Assembly (NCBI RefSeq): GCF_036245865.1
Contig: NZ_BTTW01000002.1
Coordinates: 1,364,001-1,428,000 of the forward strand
From: Corallococcus caeni
GTDB taxonomy: Bacteria > Myxococcota > Myxococcia > Myxococcales > Myxococcaceae
DNA: 64,000 bases
Direction: 5' to 3'
Position 1 is the stretch's first letter; every line of letters begins with the position of its first letter. The position numbers were made by a program, and so were the translations under genes. Positions 46,477-56,107 of this stretch are shown piece after piece. The notes below the pieces were generated by a model, which saw only the letters and a list, made by a program, of their open reading frames with translations, made no database searches and was not told the DNA's origin.

Positions 46477-49400
46477 TACTTGCGCAGCTTGAACAGCAGC
46501 ACGTCGGAGCGCCGGGACTGCGGCGTGTACCAGGTGCCGTCCATCTCGAGCGCCTCCCTCAGGGTGCCCGCCACCACGACGCCGTCCGGGGAGGCCGCGA
46601 GGTGGAACTCATGCCCGGACGTGAGCCCCAGCACGCGGACCCACCGGGACTCCAGCCCGGGACCGAAGGCCGCCAGCGTGGGCCGGGGCAGCTCATCCTG
46701 CTGCCAACCGACGTCGCCCAGCCCGACGAGGTTCCCCGCGCCGTCCTGGGTCGTCACGATGTTCCCGGCCCCGTCCACCACCATGTCCGTGAACCCGGAG
46801 TGCGCGAACTGACGGAGGGACACGTCCCCACCCGCCCCGGTGAGCACGCCCACGAGCGCATCCCGGGCACCTTCGTATTCCTCCGGCTCGCGGCTGACGT
46901 ACTGCTGGCCTGCGAACGACAGGTACCCGTTGAAGTTCCCGGTGAAGGCGATGCGTTGGTCGGGCAGCACGCCCACGGAGGTCACCTCGCCGTAGCGCGC
47001 GCTCATCACCCGCGCCCAGCCGAAGTCGCCCCCGACGCCGTACCGGGCGACGAAGCCTCCGCGCTCCGCGACGGTGCCGCCACCGAAGTCGGTGTTGTTG
47101 CCCGCCTGTCCGCCCACGATGACGCCCTCGCTGGCGTCCACTGCGACGCTGTTCGCCCGCGTGCCCACCAGGGACGTCCCGGCCAGCACGCGCGACCAGA
47201 GGGGCGCGCCGTCCCACTGGAGCTTCAGCACGTAGGAGTTCGGGTATTCGTCGTCGTACGGAAACGCCTTGCCCGAGTACACCGGCCCGTTGCCGAAGTC
47301 CGTGTAGCCCCAGAACGTGCCGACGACCACCGCGCTGCCGTGCGCGTCCGTGGCCAGGTCGAGCACGTCCATCGGGTTGTCGTAGTAGTGCTCCGGGTCG
47401 CTCGGGTCACCGAACCAGGCCCGGAAGCCGCGCGTCCAGTCCACCGTGCCGTCAGGCTTGAGCTTCATCACCACCATGCCGGAGCCCTGGGGCAGCGGCC
47501 CCTTGCCCAGGTCCGGTGCCCCGTCGTAGCTGCCGGCGACCAGCACGTTGCCCACCGTGGTCACCACCACCTTCTCCAACCGCACCCCCGCCTGCGGGAA
47601 GGAGCGCGTCCACGCGACGGTGCCATCCGCCCGGTGCAGGGTGACGGTGTGGCCCGACGTGGCGGGCGGGGTCCCCGTGCCGTAGAGCCGGGTGACGACC
47701 GCGAACCCGCCATCCGGCGCGGGCGCCACGTGCTGGGGGGCCTCCGCCCGCGCGCCTCCGTCCTGACGCACCCAGGCCGTGGTCCCCGACGGCTTCGTGC
47801 CCCGGTACGAGCAGAACGGGTCGCTCTCATACGTGATGACCAGCCGGGGCGCGCCCCCGATGATCTGGCGCTCTTCCGCGTCCGTGGAGACGAAGCCCAC
47901 GCTGTTGGTGCTGTCCGGCAGCAGCGCGAACGCGTACGTCCCGGAGGCCGTCACGGTGTTCGTCACGTCCAGCTCCACCCAAGCATCCCGCGCGACGGCC
48001 CCCAGGTCCACCAGCGGCTCGCCCAGTGGCGCCGGGCGGTGGTTCCAGTCCGTCGTCGCCCCGTCGAACGTCGACGCCCGGTAGAGCCGGGGCCCGTTGC
48101 CCGTGCCGTCAATGGCATACAGGCGTAGCGCCACCCGCTGGATGCGCTCCGGCCGCAGCTGGACATCGAAGCGGAGGAAGGCCTCCGCGCGGGGATCCGC
48201 GTCCACCCGCAGCGAGGCGTGGTGCTGGAACTTCGAGTCCGGCGCATCCGCCGCGGCGTAGGTGTCATGCAGCGCGCTGACGGGGACCTCGACGTACTCC
48301 GTGCGGGTCAGGCACGCGTCCGTCGGGGCCGCCTTCGCCGCGCCCGTCCAGACGAGCAGCCGGGGACGCAGCGACGCATCCGCGCTCTCCCGCGAGTAGA
48401 ACGTCACGCCGTCGCTGGAGGTCGGGTACAGCCCGAACGTCACGTCCCCGTTGCCACGCACCAGGTCCGTCACGTCGTAGTCCACCCAGCTCCCCGTCGC
48501 GAGCCCCTGCGCGTCCTCCACCGGGCTGCCCGTGCGGGCCGGCCGCGAGTTCCATGTGACGCTGGCCTCGCTCCACGGCAGCCCCGTCAGCGCGTACACG
48601 GTCGGGCCGTCATCCGACCCCGAGCTCACGTACAGGCGCAGCACCGCGCGCTGCACGGCCTCCGTCAGCCCCTGCACCGGGAAGCGCAGATAGGCCTCCT
48701 GCATGGGGGCGCTGTCCACCTTGAACGTCGTGGCGCCGCCCTGGGCCGTGTCCGGGCGCTCCGCGTCGACGAACGTGTCCCCGCTCGCGCTGAAGGAGAC
48801 CGGCGCGCCGGAGAGCGTGAGCGGCGCGGGAGGGGGCGGCGGGTTGTCCGTGGCGGACTCCACGGTGAGGACGAGCTGCGGCTTGTACTCGAAGGACTCG
48901 CTTGAGCCGAACGTGAGGCTGTCCGTGCCCTTCGCCGAGAGGAGGAGGTCGACGCTGTAGTAGCGGCTGGGGATGTACATGCCCGATACGTCGAGCTCCA
49001 CCCAGGTCCCGCTCCTCACGGGCCCCTCGCTCGAGGTGAGCCAGGCGTCGCTCCAGTCCGGCCGGGTGTTCCACGTCACGCTTTCGTCCCAGATGTGCAC
49101 GCCCGGCGAGTTGTGCACGGCGACACCCTGGGCCGCGTTGTTCATCGCGAACAGGCGCAGCCTCGCGGACGTCACCGTCCCGGGAACGGGGAGCTCGGCC
49201 CCGGAGAAGCGCAGGTACGTCAGCGCCTCGGGGGTCCGTGAGACCTTCAAGGTGGAGGAAGCGCCGAAGCTCGTGTTCGGGGACGCGGCCTCCACATGGG
49301 CGTCCTCCGTGGGCGTCAGGACGACCGTTCGCGTCGTGAGCGCCGCGCGCTCCTTGCTGACGGTCTCCGCCCCGGGTTCAGGTGAACCTTCCTCCACTGT

Positions 49401-49481
49401 CAGTGGCGCGCCGCACCCGCTCAGGGTCGCGAGCGCCACACCTATTCCCCACAACATCCCTGCGACTGTCATTCGTCTCAC
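46476..49481 (-). CDS. DNRLRE-repeat surface lipoprotein with beta-propeller-like C-terminus
   Basis: A 1,001-residue lipoprotein. GTG 49481 is preferred over the ATG three codons later because GGGAG lies 7 bases before it; both give a signal with lipobox TLSGC. The first 570 residues hold three DNRLRE-type beta domains, each with a YLRF strand and a VTWNTRP/VTWNSRP/TDWNHRP motif. The last 400 residues show repeated short strands with GNVLVAGSYDG, GSAVVVGTFWG, EGVIVGGQAG and QRIAFTGNFNG, the pattern of a beta-propeller of SBBP/delta-60 type. DNRLRE domains are found in adhesins and carbohydrate-active proteins. Probably a cell-surface structural or binding protein. Divergent from the C39-like peptidase. 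Confidence 0.85.
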   Translation of the reverse strand: MRRMTVAGMLWGIGVALATLSGCGAPLTVEEGSPEPGAETVSKERAALTTRTVVLTPTEDAHVEAASPNTSFGASSTLKVSRTPEALTYLRFSGAELPVPGTVTSARLRLFAMNNAAQGVAVHNSPGVHIWDESVTWNTRPDWSDAWLTSSEGPVRSGTWVELDVSGMYIPSRYYSVDLLLSAKGTDSLTFGSSESFEYKPQLVLTVESATDNPPPPPAPLTLSGAPVSFSASGDTFVDAERPDTAQGGATTFKVDSAPMQEAYLRFPVQGLTEAVQRAVLRLYVSSGSDDGPTVYALTGLPWSEASVTWNSRPARTGSPVEDAQGLATGSWVDYDVTDLVRGNGDVTFGLYPTSSDGVTFYSRESADASLRPRLLVWTGAAKAAPTDACLTRTEYVEVPVSALHDTYAAADAPDSKFQHHASLRVDADPRAEAFLRFDVQLRPERIQRVALRLYAIDGTGNGPRLYRASTFDGATTDWNHRPAPLGEPLVDLGAVARDAWVELDVTNTVTASGTYAFALLPDSTNSVGFVSTDAEERQIIGGAPRLVITYESDPFCSYRGTKPSGTTAWVRQDGGARAEAPQHVAPAPDGGFAVVTRLYGTGTPPATSGHTVTLHRADGTVAWTRSFPQAGVRLEKVVVTTVGNVLVAGSYDGAPDLGKGPLPQGSGMVVMKLKPDGTVDWTRGFRAWFGDPSDPEHYYDNPMDVLDLATDAHGSAVVVGTFWGYTDFGNGPVYSGKAFPYDDEYPNSYVLKLQWDGAPLWSRVLAGTSLVGTRANSVAVDASEGVIVGGQAGNNTDFGGGTVAERGGFVARYGVGGDFGWARVMSARYGEVTSVGVLPDQRIAFTGNFNGYLSFAGQQYVSREPEEYEGARDALVGVLTGAGGDVSLRQFAHSGFTDMVVDGAGNIVTTQDGAGNLVGLGDVGWQQDELPRPTLAAFGPGLESRWVRVLGLTSGHEFHLAASPDGVVVAGTLREALEMDGTWYTPQSRRSDVLLFKLRK

Positions 49482-49697
49482 GCTGACGCTCCCTCTGGGA
49501 CCACGAGAGGAAGGCATGAGCAACAGATGAGCCAGACATCGGGCCGTGGCCGCTCCCGCCAGGAGGGCAAGCAACAGGGCGGCCTTCTTTTCCCCCAGGC
49601 GGAGATGTTCAATGTCATCCATTCGTCCAGGTCCGCAGGGGGGCATCCTCCTCGGGAGCTGCTGTCGTGGTCCGCCCTCGCATCCCCGGGAGCCTCC

Positions 49698-50900
49698 ATG
49701 ACGCAGTCCAGGACGGCCGTACTCGCGCTGATCATCACCCTCGCGCTCGCCCCTTCAGTGGCCACGGCGGGCCAGAGCGCCTCCACCCGCTGGGCGGCGA
49801 GCCGGGGTGACTTCCTCACCTGGCAGCTCAGCGGCGTGGGTCGCGCGGCGGATGGCTCGCTCCAGCTGCTTCCGGGGCAGTCCTGGTCCGGCACCGACCC
49901 CTACGGGCCGGGCGGCTACTACGGCGGCACCTATTACAACGGCGGCTCCTTCTTCCAGGGCGAGGCCACGAGCCCCATCGTCTCCAGCGCGTTCGGCTTC
50001 CGTGAAGCCATCGCCTCCTGGGAGGCCACCACGCCCACGGGCACCTGGGTGGAGACGCTCGTGCGCGTGCAGGTGGGCGGCGCCTGGACGAAGTGGTTCA
50101 GCCTGGGTGTCTGGGCTTCGGACGCCTCCACGGTGCAGCGCCACTCGGCGGACTCGCAGGCAGACACCGTGGCGAGGGTCTCCATCGACACGCTCATCGT
50201 CACCGCGAAGAAGAGCGCCGCGACCGCGTGGCAGGTGAGGACGCGGCTGTTCAGCGCGAACGGCGTGGCCACGCCCGTGCTGCACGCCAGCGCGCTCACC
50301 ACCTCCACCTCGCCGGAGACGCGGCCCACCGTGCCCGCGGGCAACCCGGCCCGCTGGAACCAGGTGCTCGCGGTGCCGCGGTGCTCGCAGATGGTCTACC
50401 CGGACGGCGGCGAGGTCTGGTGCAGCCCCACGTCCACGGCGATGGTGCTCCAGTACTGGACGGCGGACACGCGGGGCTGCGAGGCGAATGTGCGCGCGGC
50501 CGTCGCGGGGGTGCATGACTGGTATTACGGCGGTCACGGCAACTGGCCCTTCAACACCGCGTACGCGGCGGGCCAGGGCCTCCAGGCGCACGTGGCGCGC
50601 TTCACGAGCTTCGCGCAATTGGAGCCGTGGCTCTCCGCGGGAGTGCCCGTCATCCTCAGCGTCGCATGGGGCAAGGGTGAACTGACCGGCGCGCCCATCC
50701 CCTCCACCGCGGGCCACCTCATCGTGCTCGCGGGCTTCGACGCGGTGGGCAACCCCGTGGTGAACGACCCGGCGGCCGCCAGTGACACCGCCGTGCGGCG
50801 CACCTACTACCGTTCGGAGCTGGAGCCGTTGTGGCTCTCGCGCTCCGGGGGCACCGCCTACCTCGTCTACCCCCGGGACTGGCCGGTGCCCGCGCTGTAG
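49698..50900 (+). CDS. Secreted C39-like (papain-fold) cysteine peptidase
   Basis: A 400-residue exported protein (signal ends SVATA at residue 24). Residues 30-210 form a beta-rich domain. The C-terminal half matches the peptidase C39-like family 2: Cys242 in EVWCSPTSTAMVLQYW, His340 in STAGHLIVLAGFD and Asn356-Asp357 in PVVNDPAA, giving a complete Cys-His-Asn/Asp set. ATG 49698 is the start that gives the signal peptide. It would act outside the cell on proteins or peptides. A terminator lies right after the stop. Confidence 0.83.
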   Translation: MTQSRTAVLALIITLALAPSVATAGQSASTRWAASRGDFLTWQLSGVGRAADGSLQLLPGQSWSGTDPYGPGGYYGGTYYNGGSFFQGEATSPIVSSAFGFREAIASWEATTPTGTWVETLVRVQVGGAWTKWFSLGVWASDASTVQRHSADSQADTVARVSIDTLIVTAKKSAATAWQVRTRLFSANGVATPVLHASALTTSTSPETRPTVPAGNPARWNQVLAVPRCSQMVYPDGGEVWCSPTSTAMVLQYWTADTRGCEANVRAAVAGVHDWYYGGHGNWPFNTAYAAGQGLQAHVARFTSFAQLEPWLSAGVPVILSVAWGKGELTGAPIPSTAGHLIVLAGFDAVGNPVVNDPAAASDTAVRRTYYRSELEPLWLSRSGGTAYLVYPRDWPVPAL

Positions 50901-50910
50901 GAACCCTCAT

Positions 50911-50939
50911 GGTGGAGCAGGCCCATGGTCTGCTCCGCC
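50911..50939. terminator. Bidirectional terminator
   Basis: GGTGGAGCAG and CTGCTCCGCC pair over 10 bases (one G-U) with a 9-base loop between the convergent peptidase and monooxygenase genes. Confidence 0.65.
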
Positions 50940-50956
50940 ATCGCCGAGCGCCTGCG

Positions 50957-52435
50957 TTACGCCGCGGCAGGCGGCCCGAACCAGCGGGCCAGGGCCTCAC
51001 GCAGCCCCTGGTCCGTGCCCTCTCCAACCCACGCGACGTGTCCGTCCGGTCGGACCAGCACCGCGGCGGGCGCGGTGACCCCTCCGAGGGCCGGGAGCTC
51101 CCACTCCCCCGTGTAGCGAGCAGCGACCCTCCGAACCCGGTCCGCCCAGGGGGTGACATCAAGGATGCCGGGCTCGCCCAGGTCGAGCAGCACCGGTCGC
51201 GCGTCGTGCAACAGGTGGAACACGCGCCGCGGGCCGTCGGCGGTGACCAGGTCGAGGTCCGGCATGCGGCGCCCGAGCAGCGGGTGTCCGTTGCCGAGGT
51301 CGTAGTGGATGTCCAGCCCCGACATCATCGCCGCGTACTGCTTGCGGGGCCCGTCCATCCGCAGCAACTCCGTCAGCGTCTCGCGCACGGCGTCCATTCG
51401 CGCGTCACCGCGGCTCAGCGCGGTCTGCGCCATGGTCTTGCGCAGCGCACGGGCCGCGACGGGGTGCCGCTCGGCCTGGTACGTGTCGAGCAGGCTCTCC
51501 GGCGAGACGCCGCGCACGACCTGGGCCAGCTTCCACCCCAGGTTCACGGCATCCTGCACGCCGAGGTTGAGCCCCTGTCCGCCCATCGGCGAGTGCACGT
51601 GGGCCGCGTCGCCGGCCAGGAGCACCCGCCGGTCGCGGTAGGACGCCGCCTGCCGCGTCATGTCGGTGAACCGCGAGAGGTACGTGGCGCCGCGCAGGCC
51701 ATGGTCCGTCCCGTAGAGCGCGATGAGCCCCTCGCGCAGGGTCTCGAGGGTCGGCGCGTCGCCCGTGACGACGCGCTCCTCCCTGAGCACGACGCCCACG
51801 CGGCCGTCCTCCATCGGGCCCATGGCGTAGGTGCCCTTCTCGTCCCGGCGGATGCCGAACGTCGGCGCTCCGGTCATCTCGACCTCGGCGATGAGGTAGC
51901 TGACCGACGCGTCCCACCCCGGGAACTCGATGCCCGCCGCCTTGCGGACGAGGCTGCGGCCCCCATCGCACCCGACGAGGTACTTCGCGCGCAGTGCACG
52001 GCCGTCGGACAGCTCCACGTCGACGCCGGTGTCGTCCTGCGCGAAGCCCGTCACCTCGCATCCACGGTAGCTGGGCACCGCCAGCTCGCCCACCCACTCC
52101 GCCAGGATGCGCTCGAAGCGCTCCTGCAAGAGCGCGAGCCCATGGTTGTGACGCGTCGGGAAGTCGCTGAGGTCCAGCGGCGTCTGCCCGAACGAGACGT
52201 TCTGGACCGCTTGCCCTTGCGAGGTGAAGCGCTCGACGACCCCGCGCTGAGCGAGCACCTCCAGGCTGCGCGCGTGCAGGCCGCGCGAGCGTGAACCGGC
52301 GACCTCCTGACTGGCGCGCCGCTCGACGATGGCCACGTCCACCCGCGCCAATGCCAGCTCCGCCGCCAGCATCAGCCCGGTCGGGCCCCCTCCGGCAATC
52401 ACCACCGCGTGCTGCGTCATCCTGTCCGCGTGCAT
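50957..52435 (-). CDS. FAD-dependent aromatic monooxygenase (PheA/TfdB/Rdc type)
   Basis: A 492-residue flavoprotein hydroxylase. The three class A motifs are intact: GGGPTGLMLA (FAD ADP-binding), LVGCDGGRSLVRK (DG motif) and RVLLAGDAAHVHSPMGGQG (GD motif). The C-terminal thioredoxin-like domain of the phenol hydroxylase group is also visible (VLVRPDGHVAWVGE). It uses NAD(P)H and O2 to hydroxylate an aromatic ring, either for degradation or tailoring of a natural product. ATG 52435 follows GGGAGG. It is alone; no biosynthetic neighbours are evident. Confidence 0.92.
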   Translation of the reverse strand: MHADRMTQHAVVIAGGGPTGLMLAAELALARVDVAIVERRASQEVAGSRSRGLHARSLEVLAQRGVVERFTSQGQAVQNVSFGQTPLDLSDFPTRHNHGLALLQERFERILAEWVGELAVPSYRGCEVTGFAQDDTGVDVELSDGRALRAKYLVGCDGGRSLVRKAAGIEFPGWDASVSYLIAEVEMTGAPTFGIRRDEKGTYAMGPMEDGRVGVVLREERVVTGDAPTLETLREGLIALYGTDHGLRGATYLSRFTDMTRQAASYRDRRVLLAGDAAHVHSPMGGQGLNLGVQDAVNLGWKLAQVVRGVSPESLLDTYQAERHPVAARALRKTMAQTALSRGDARMDAVRETLTELLRMDGPRKQYAAMMSGLDIHYDLGNGHPLLGRRMPDLDLVTADGPRRVFHLLHDARPVLLDLGEPGILDVTPWADRVRRVAARYTGEWELPALGGVTAPAAVLVRPDGHVAWVGEGTDQGLREALARWFGPPAAA

Positions 52436-52830
52436 TTGTCTGCCTCCCGCGTCTGGCCTCGAAACGGGCGACGGTGGACCACGAACGGGGGGGCTTGCGG
52501 CAACACCCGGGGTCTGGCATTTGCTGGCAGTGGAGAGGACGGAGAGGGCTGCCGTGGCACCTCCAGCGGCCCGTCGCGGACGCAGCTGAAATCCGCGGAC
52601 GCGCCAGTGTCGACTCGCGCTCCAACATCCACGCCGTCAGCAGCGGCTGACGCGTCGTATGTCTCACGTCCTGCACGGCTCTACTCACGACCTCGAGGGG
52701 ACGTACACCTCCTACGCAACCGACGAGTTCGTCGGGTGGCGACACCCGAAGGTTTCTCCGTCAAGCATGACGCCGCGCATCCATCTGTTCGTTCGACCGC
52801 ATCGTCGTCTGGCTCGATATCCTGCCCACC
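52436..52830. promoter_or_regulatory. 395-bp divergent intergenic region with one palindrome
   Basis: CCGACGA-GT-TCGTCGG at 52720-52735 is a perfect inverted repeat about 95 bases upstream of the FHA gene and could be an operator. No gene with convincing codon use was seen in the region. Confidence 0.35.
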
Positions 52831-53133
52831 ATGCCCCAGGCTCCGAAGTACGTCGCGCTGACCCTTGTCACGGCGGCAGGACAGGAGATTCCCGTCACGG
52901 GGACCTCCTTCACCATTGGCCGGCAGTTCGACTGTCATTACCGGCCTGACTCCGTGCAGATCTCGCGTCGGCACACCCTGTTGATCCACGAACCGGAGGG
53001 TTGGTTCGCGGAGGACATGGGCTCCGCCATGGGGACCTTCCACAACCAGCGTCCCCTCACCGACCGCCAGCGACTCGCCGATGGCGACGAGCTCATGGTC
53101 GCGGACGTCAAGCTTCGGATCCGGCTCCGCTAG
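52831..53133 (+). CDS. Stand-alone FHA-domain protein
   Basis: A 100-residue protein that is essentially one forkhead-associated domain: FTIGRQFD (conserved Gly-Arg), QISRRHTLLI (Ser-x-x-His) and GSAMGTFHNQRPL (the Gly-Thr-Asn region), ending VADVKLRIRL. FHA domains bind phosphothreonine peptides, so it probably reads out a Ser/Thr kinase, of which myxobacteria have many. The hybrid kinase in this window is over 15 kb away and there is no direct link. No strong ribosome site precedes ATG 52831. Confidence 0.85.
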   Translation: MPQAPKYVALTLVTAAGQEIPVTGTSFTIGRQFDCHYRPDSVQISRRHTLLIHEPEGWFAEDMGSAMGTFHNQRPLTDRQRLADGDELMVADVKLRIRLR

Positions 53134-53307
53134 CGTCTCCCATCGCATGGGACTGGACGGACCCTGCGAATCCGGGCAACGGCGGAGTTCTGGAGCGCCT
53201 GCTCCCCGTGTCCCCTTGCGGCCCGCCGGCCTGCCCATCCGGGCCTCATGCCGCACCGTGTCCACCTCTCGTTGAGAGGACATCGACATCCCATCTGGGA
53301 GGACGGC

Positions 53308-53712
53308 ATGGACGTCAATGAGGTCATCGACCGGGCCCGCGACAGCATCACCGTGAGGCGCGTCTACGGAGAGGCCATCCAGCAGGACGGAATCACCGTG
53401 ATTCCCGCGGCCCTGGTGGCCGGCGGAGGCGGCGGAGGCGGCGGCGAGGGGCCGGCGGCGCTCCAGCAGGCCGCAGGGGAGGGTGAAGCCGTGAAGGGCA
53501 GCGGCTCAGGCAGTGGCTTCGGTCTGAAAGCCAGGCCCGCGGGCGCCTTCGTCATCCGCGAGGGCAAGGTCACCTGGGTTGCCGCCGTGGACGTCAATCG
53601 CATCATCCGGGGCGCCCAGTTGCTCGCGGGCACGGCGATCCTCCTGAGCGGCCTCCACCGCCTGCTGAGCGCACGCCGTTCCGCCCGCCTCCTGCGGCAC
53701 GCCTGGCGCTGA
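53308..53712 (+). CDS. GerW/YtfJ-like protein
   Basis: A 134-residue protein starting behind GGGAGGACGGC. It follows the GerW (sporulation protein YtfJ) pattern: VYGEAIQQDGITVIPAALVA, then a Gly tract and GSGSGSGFGLKARPAGAFVI, then KVTWVAAVDVNRII, finishing in a hydrophobic segment (LLAGTAILLSGLHRLL). In Bacillus the family is linked to spore germination, but it is widespread in non-sporulating bacteria and its biochemistry is unknown. It lies 174 bases after the FHA gene. Confidence 0.7.
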   Translation: MDVNEVIDRARDSITVRRVYGEAIQQDGITVIPAALVAGGGGGGGGEGPAALQQAAGEGEAVKGSGSGSGFGLKARPAGAFVIREGKVTWVAAVDVNRIIRGAQLLAGTAILLSGLHRLLSARRSARLLRHAWR

Positions 53713-53766
53713 GTTCGCCGGATCCAGAACGGGGGCCCGCCCATCATCATGCGACCTTGGGCTCGG

Positions 53767-53798
53767 GCCTGGCGTCTGGTTCGAGCTCGACGCCAGGC
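53767..53798. terminator. Bidirectional terminator
   Basis: GCCTGGCGTC and GACGCCAGGC form a perfect 10-bp stem with a 12-base loop between convergent genes. Confidence 0.65.
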
Positions 53799-53814
53799 AA
53801 TGACAGCCTCCGGG

Positions 53815-55857
53815 TCAGCGCTTCAGCCACATCGGCTCGCCGGGGCACAGCCGGCAGCGGGCCTCACCGTTGGCACAGGAGTCCGCGCAGGACGGGAGCG
53901 CCGCGCGGGCCGAGCTTCCGGCGCGGTACAGCAGGTCCTGGTACGCGATGGAGCCCACGACGGGGTGCATGCTCTGGAATTGCACCACGGTGGCCCCCGA
54001 GCGCTTCAGCCGGAAGGTCGGCGTCCCCACCGCCAACGCGGTCCGGATGGCCTGCACGCCGCCCGCCGTCTTGTCCTCGCCGTAGGTCGTCGTGCCCTGC
54101 GTGATTTCAAGCCGGCCCGCCGACGTGAGGAAGCCCACCAGCTCCACGTCATTCGTCGCCGGGCAGCCTGCCTTGCACACCGCGAGGTCCGCTGACGCCT
54201 GGGTCGTGGGCACGAGGGACTGACGGTGGATGCGGTGGTTGTAATACAGCACGTCGCGCTCGATGGTCGGCCGCGTGCCTGTCTTGAACCACTGGATGTA
54301 ATACGCAGTCATGTCGTACGCGGGCCACTGCTTCCCCGTCGACGGCCGGATGTTGTGGTGCTCGTGCTGGTCGTTCCAGGTGATGATCTGGACCTCGTCC
54401 ATGCCGTCGGCAATCACGTTCTCCCAGATGGAGCGGAGCGTCAGCGAGTTGCGCGCCTCCCAGAAGGCCTTGTCCTTGGGCCGGTAGTCCTGGCTGCTCA
54501 TCGGGTGCATCCACGACTTCCCGTACCCGGCCGCCTTCGTCTTCAGGCTCCCGGAGTACCCCGCCGTCGTCACCGGGACGGCCGTCCCCCAGCCCGCGTA
54601 GGCATCCCCCACGCTCCGGTACTCCTCGAAGAGCGCCGTGCTCCCCGTGCCCAGGAAGACGGGCACCAGGTACAGGTTCATGCCCAGCTCCGCCGCCGCG
54701 CGCTGCTTCACGGTGGCGTAGAACGCCGCCGTCCGGCCCTGCGCGGGAGGGTTGAACAGGCCAACGACATACTTCCCATCCGGCCGCCGCAGGAGCGCCG
54801 CGTAGCCCTTCAGCTGGTCCAGGATGCGAATCATCCGGTCCTGGTCCCCCGCCTGGCTCCCCGTGCTCAGGATCGTCATGTCGAAGTTGGGGATGATGTC
54901 GAAGTTGCCGGCCTGCGAGGCCGCGTCGGCAATCGTCTTCGCCCGCGTCCACACCGCGCCGTTGTTCACGTCGCTGTCGGTCCACAGGTTCAGATAGAAG
55001 CCGTCGATGCCAATCCTCGCCGCGAGCTCGATTTCGTCCCTCGCGTCGCGAAGCCGCCAGTCCGTCTCCGTGCGGGGCAGTCTCGGGAGCGGCCGCTCGC
55101 GCATCATGCCGCCGTAGGCCGCGTGGATTCCGCCCTCGCCATTCACCGCGATGTAGTTGCGCTCGTAGTAGTCGTTGGACGTCGGGTTGGTGTTGTCCAT
55201 TGACACCGGGTAGTAGTGCCAGTGCGCATACACCCGCTTCGCCGAGCTCCGGAGCGTGGCGCGCGGCACCGCGGTGAACGCCCACTCACACGGGCCACAG
55301 TCCGGCCCGCAGTCGACGCCCGTCTCGGTGCCGTTGCGCACCCGGTCCGAGCAGGTCGCGGCGGGCGTCACGCTCAGCGGGACGCTGTACTGGTTGTCGC
55401 TCTCGTTGGTCTCCGCCGGCAGGCGGTTGATGTCATCCACATGCGCGAGGAGCGTGTGGGCTCCCGCCGTGGCCGGCGCGGTCCATACCTTCGTCCCCGC
55501 GGGGCCGGAGTTGGCGGTGAGCGTGACGCTGGCCCCCGGCGCGAGGGAGCTGGTGTGCGTGTCCGACCACGACACCTGCGTGCCGTCCACCCAGAAGGAG
55601 AGGCCGTGGATGGTGCCCGTGGGCGTCGCGACGTTCCCCGCGTTCTTGATGGTGGCGTTGAAGGTGACGGCACCGCTCGGGGCCACCGTGGTCGGGCTCA
55701 TACCCGTCACGACGAGGTTGTAGCCGTCCACGAGCGCATCCTGCCGCGAAGCCAGGGGCTCCTGGAGCGGATCCCCGCCACAGCCCATCCACGCCGCCAG
55801 CAGCCCAAGGGACAGGACCTTCCATGCGCTCTTCGAGTCGTGAATCGCCGGTTGCAT
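53815..55857 (-). CDS. GH71-like alpha-1,3-glucanase with CARDB domain, probable lipoprotein
   Basis: A 680-residue exported protein with an N-terminal signal ending in AAWMGC. Residues about 45-165 form a CARDB-type beta domain (ATIKNAGNVATPTGTIHGLS, AHVDDINRLPAETNESDN), then a Cys-rich linker (CGPDCGPC). Residues 200-545 resemble glycoside hydrolase family 71 (mutanase): KRVYAHWHYYPVS, ARIGIDGFYLNLW, IIPNFDM, KSWMHPMSSQDY and VQIITWNDQHEHHN. Family 71 enzymes cut alpha-1,3-glucan of fungal walls and oral biofilms. It may help in fungal predation. A short Cys-rich tail closes the protein. Family call is from motif memory. Confidence 0.75.
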   Translation of the reverse strand: MQPAIHDSKSAWKVLSLGLLAAWMGCGGDPLQEPLASRQDALVDGYNLVVTGMSPTTVAPSGAVTFNATIKNAGNVATPTGTIHGLSFWVDGTQVSWSDTHTSSLAPGASVTLTANSGPAGTKVWTAPATAGAHTLLAHVDDINRLPAETNESDNQYSVPLSVTPAATCSDRVRNGTETGVDCGPDCGPCEWAFTAVPRATLRSSAKRVYAHWHYYPVSMDNTNPTSNDYYERNYIAVNGEGGIHAAYGGMMRERPLPRLPRTETDWRLRDARDEIELAARIGIDGFYLNLWTDSDVNNGAVWTRAKTIADAASQAGNFDIIPNFDMTILSTGSQAGDQDRMIRILDQLKGYAALLRRPDGKYVVGLFNPPAQGRTAAFYATVKQRAAAELGMNLYLVPVFLGTGSTALFEEYRSVGDAYAGWGTAVPVTTAGYSGSLKTKAAGYGKSWMHPMSSQDYRPKDKAFWEARNSLTLRSIWENVIADGMDEVQIITWNDQHEHHNIRPSTGKQWPAYDMTAYYIQWFKTGTRPTIERDVLYYNHRIHRQSLVPTTQASADLAVCKAGCPATNDVELVGFLTSAGRLEITQGTTTYGEDKTAGGVQAIRTALAVGTPTFRLKRSGATVVQFQSMHPVVGSIAYQDLLYRAGSSARAALPSCADSCANGEARCRLCPGEPMWLKR

Positions 55858-56107
55858 CCAGAAGCTCCGTTCAATTTTCCGCCGCTGCTATCGCGTCAGC
55901 GCGAGCTGGTTGACGCGTTCCAAGGGCGGGCCGGCTCCATTGTCGCTGTGGCGCTGAAAGGGTTGCTTCGGGAAGCACCCGGCGCGACCGCCAACCTTCA
56001 TGCATCGCGGGCTGCGTTGATCAGGGACCGCGCCTGGCCGAGCTTCATGGGAACCCGAATCGCACTCAGGGACCCCATGCCGCCTGGAGGCTGGGTATCC
56101 TCAGCGG

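Noticed and set aside
46411..48128. Continuation of the WD40 frame to a 690-residue protein
   Set aside because: Past about 46410 it is antisense to the DNRLRE gene and loses all WD-repeat character.
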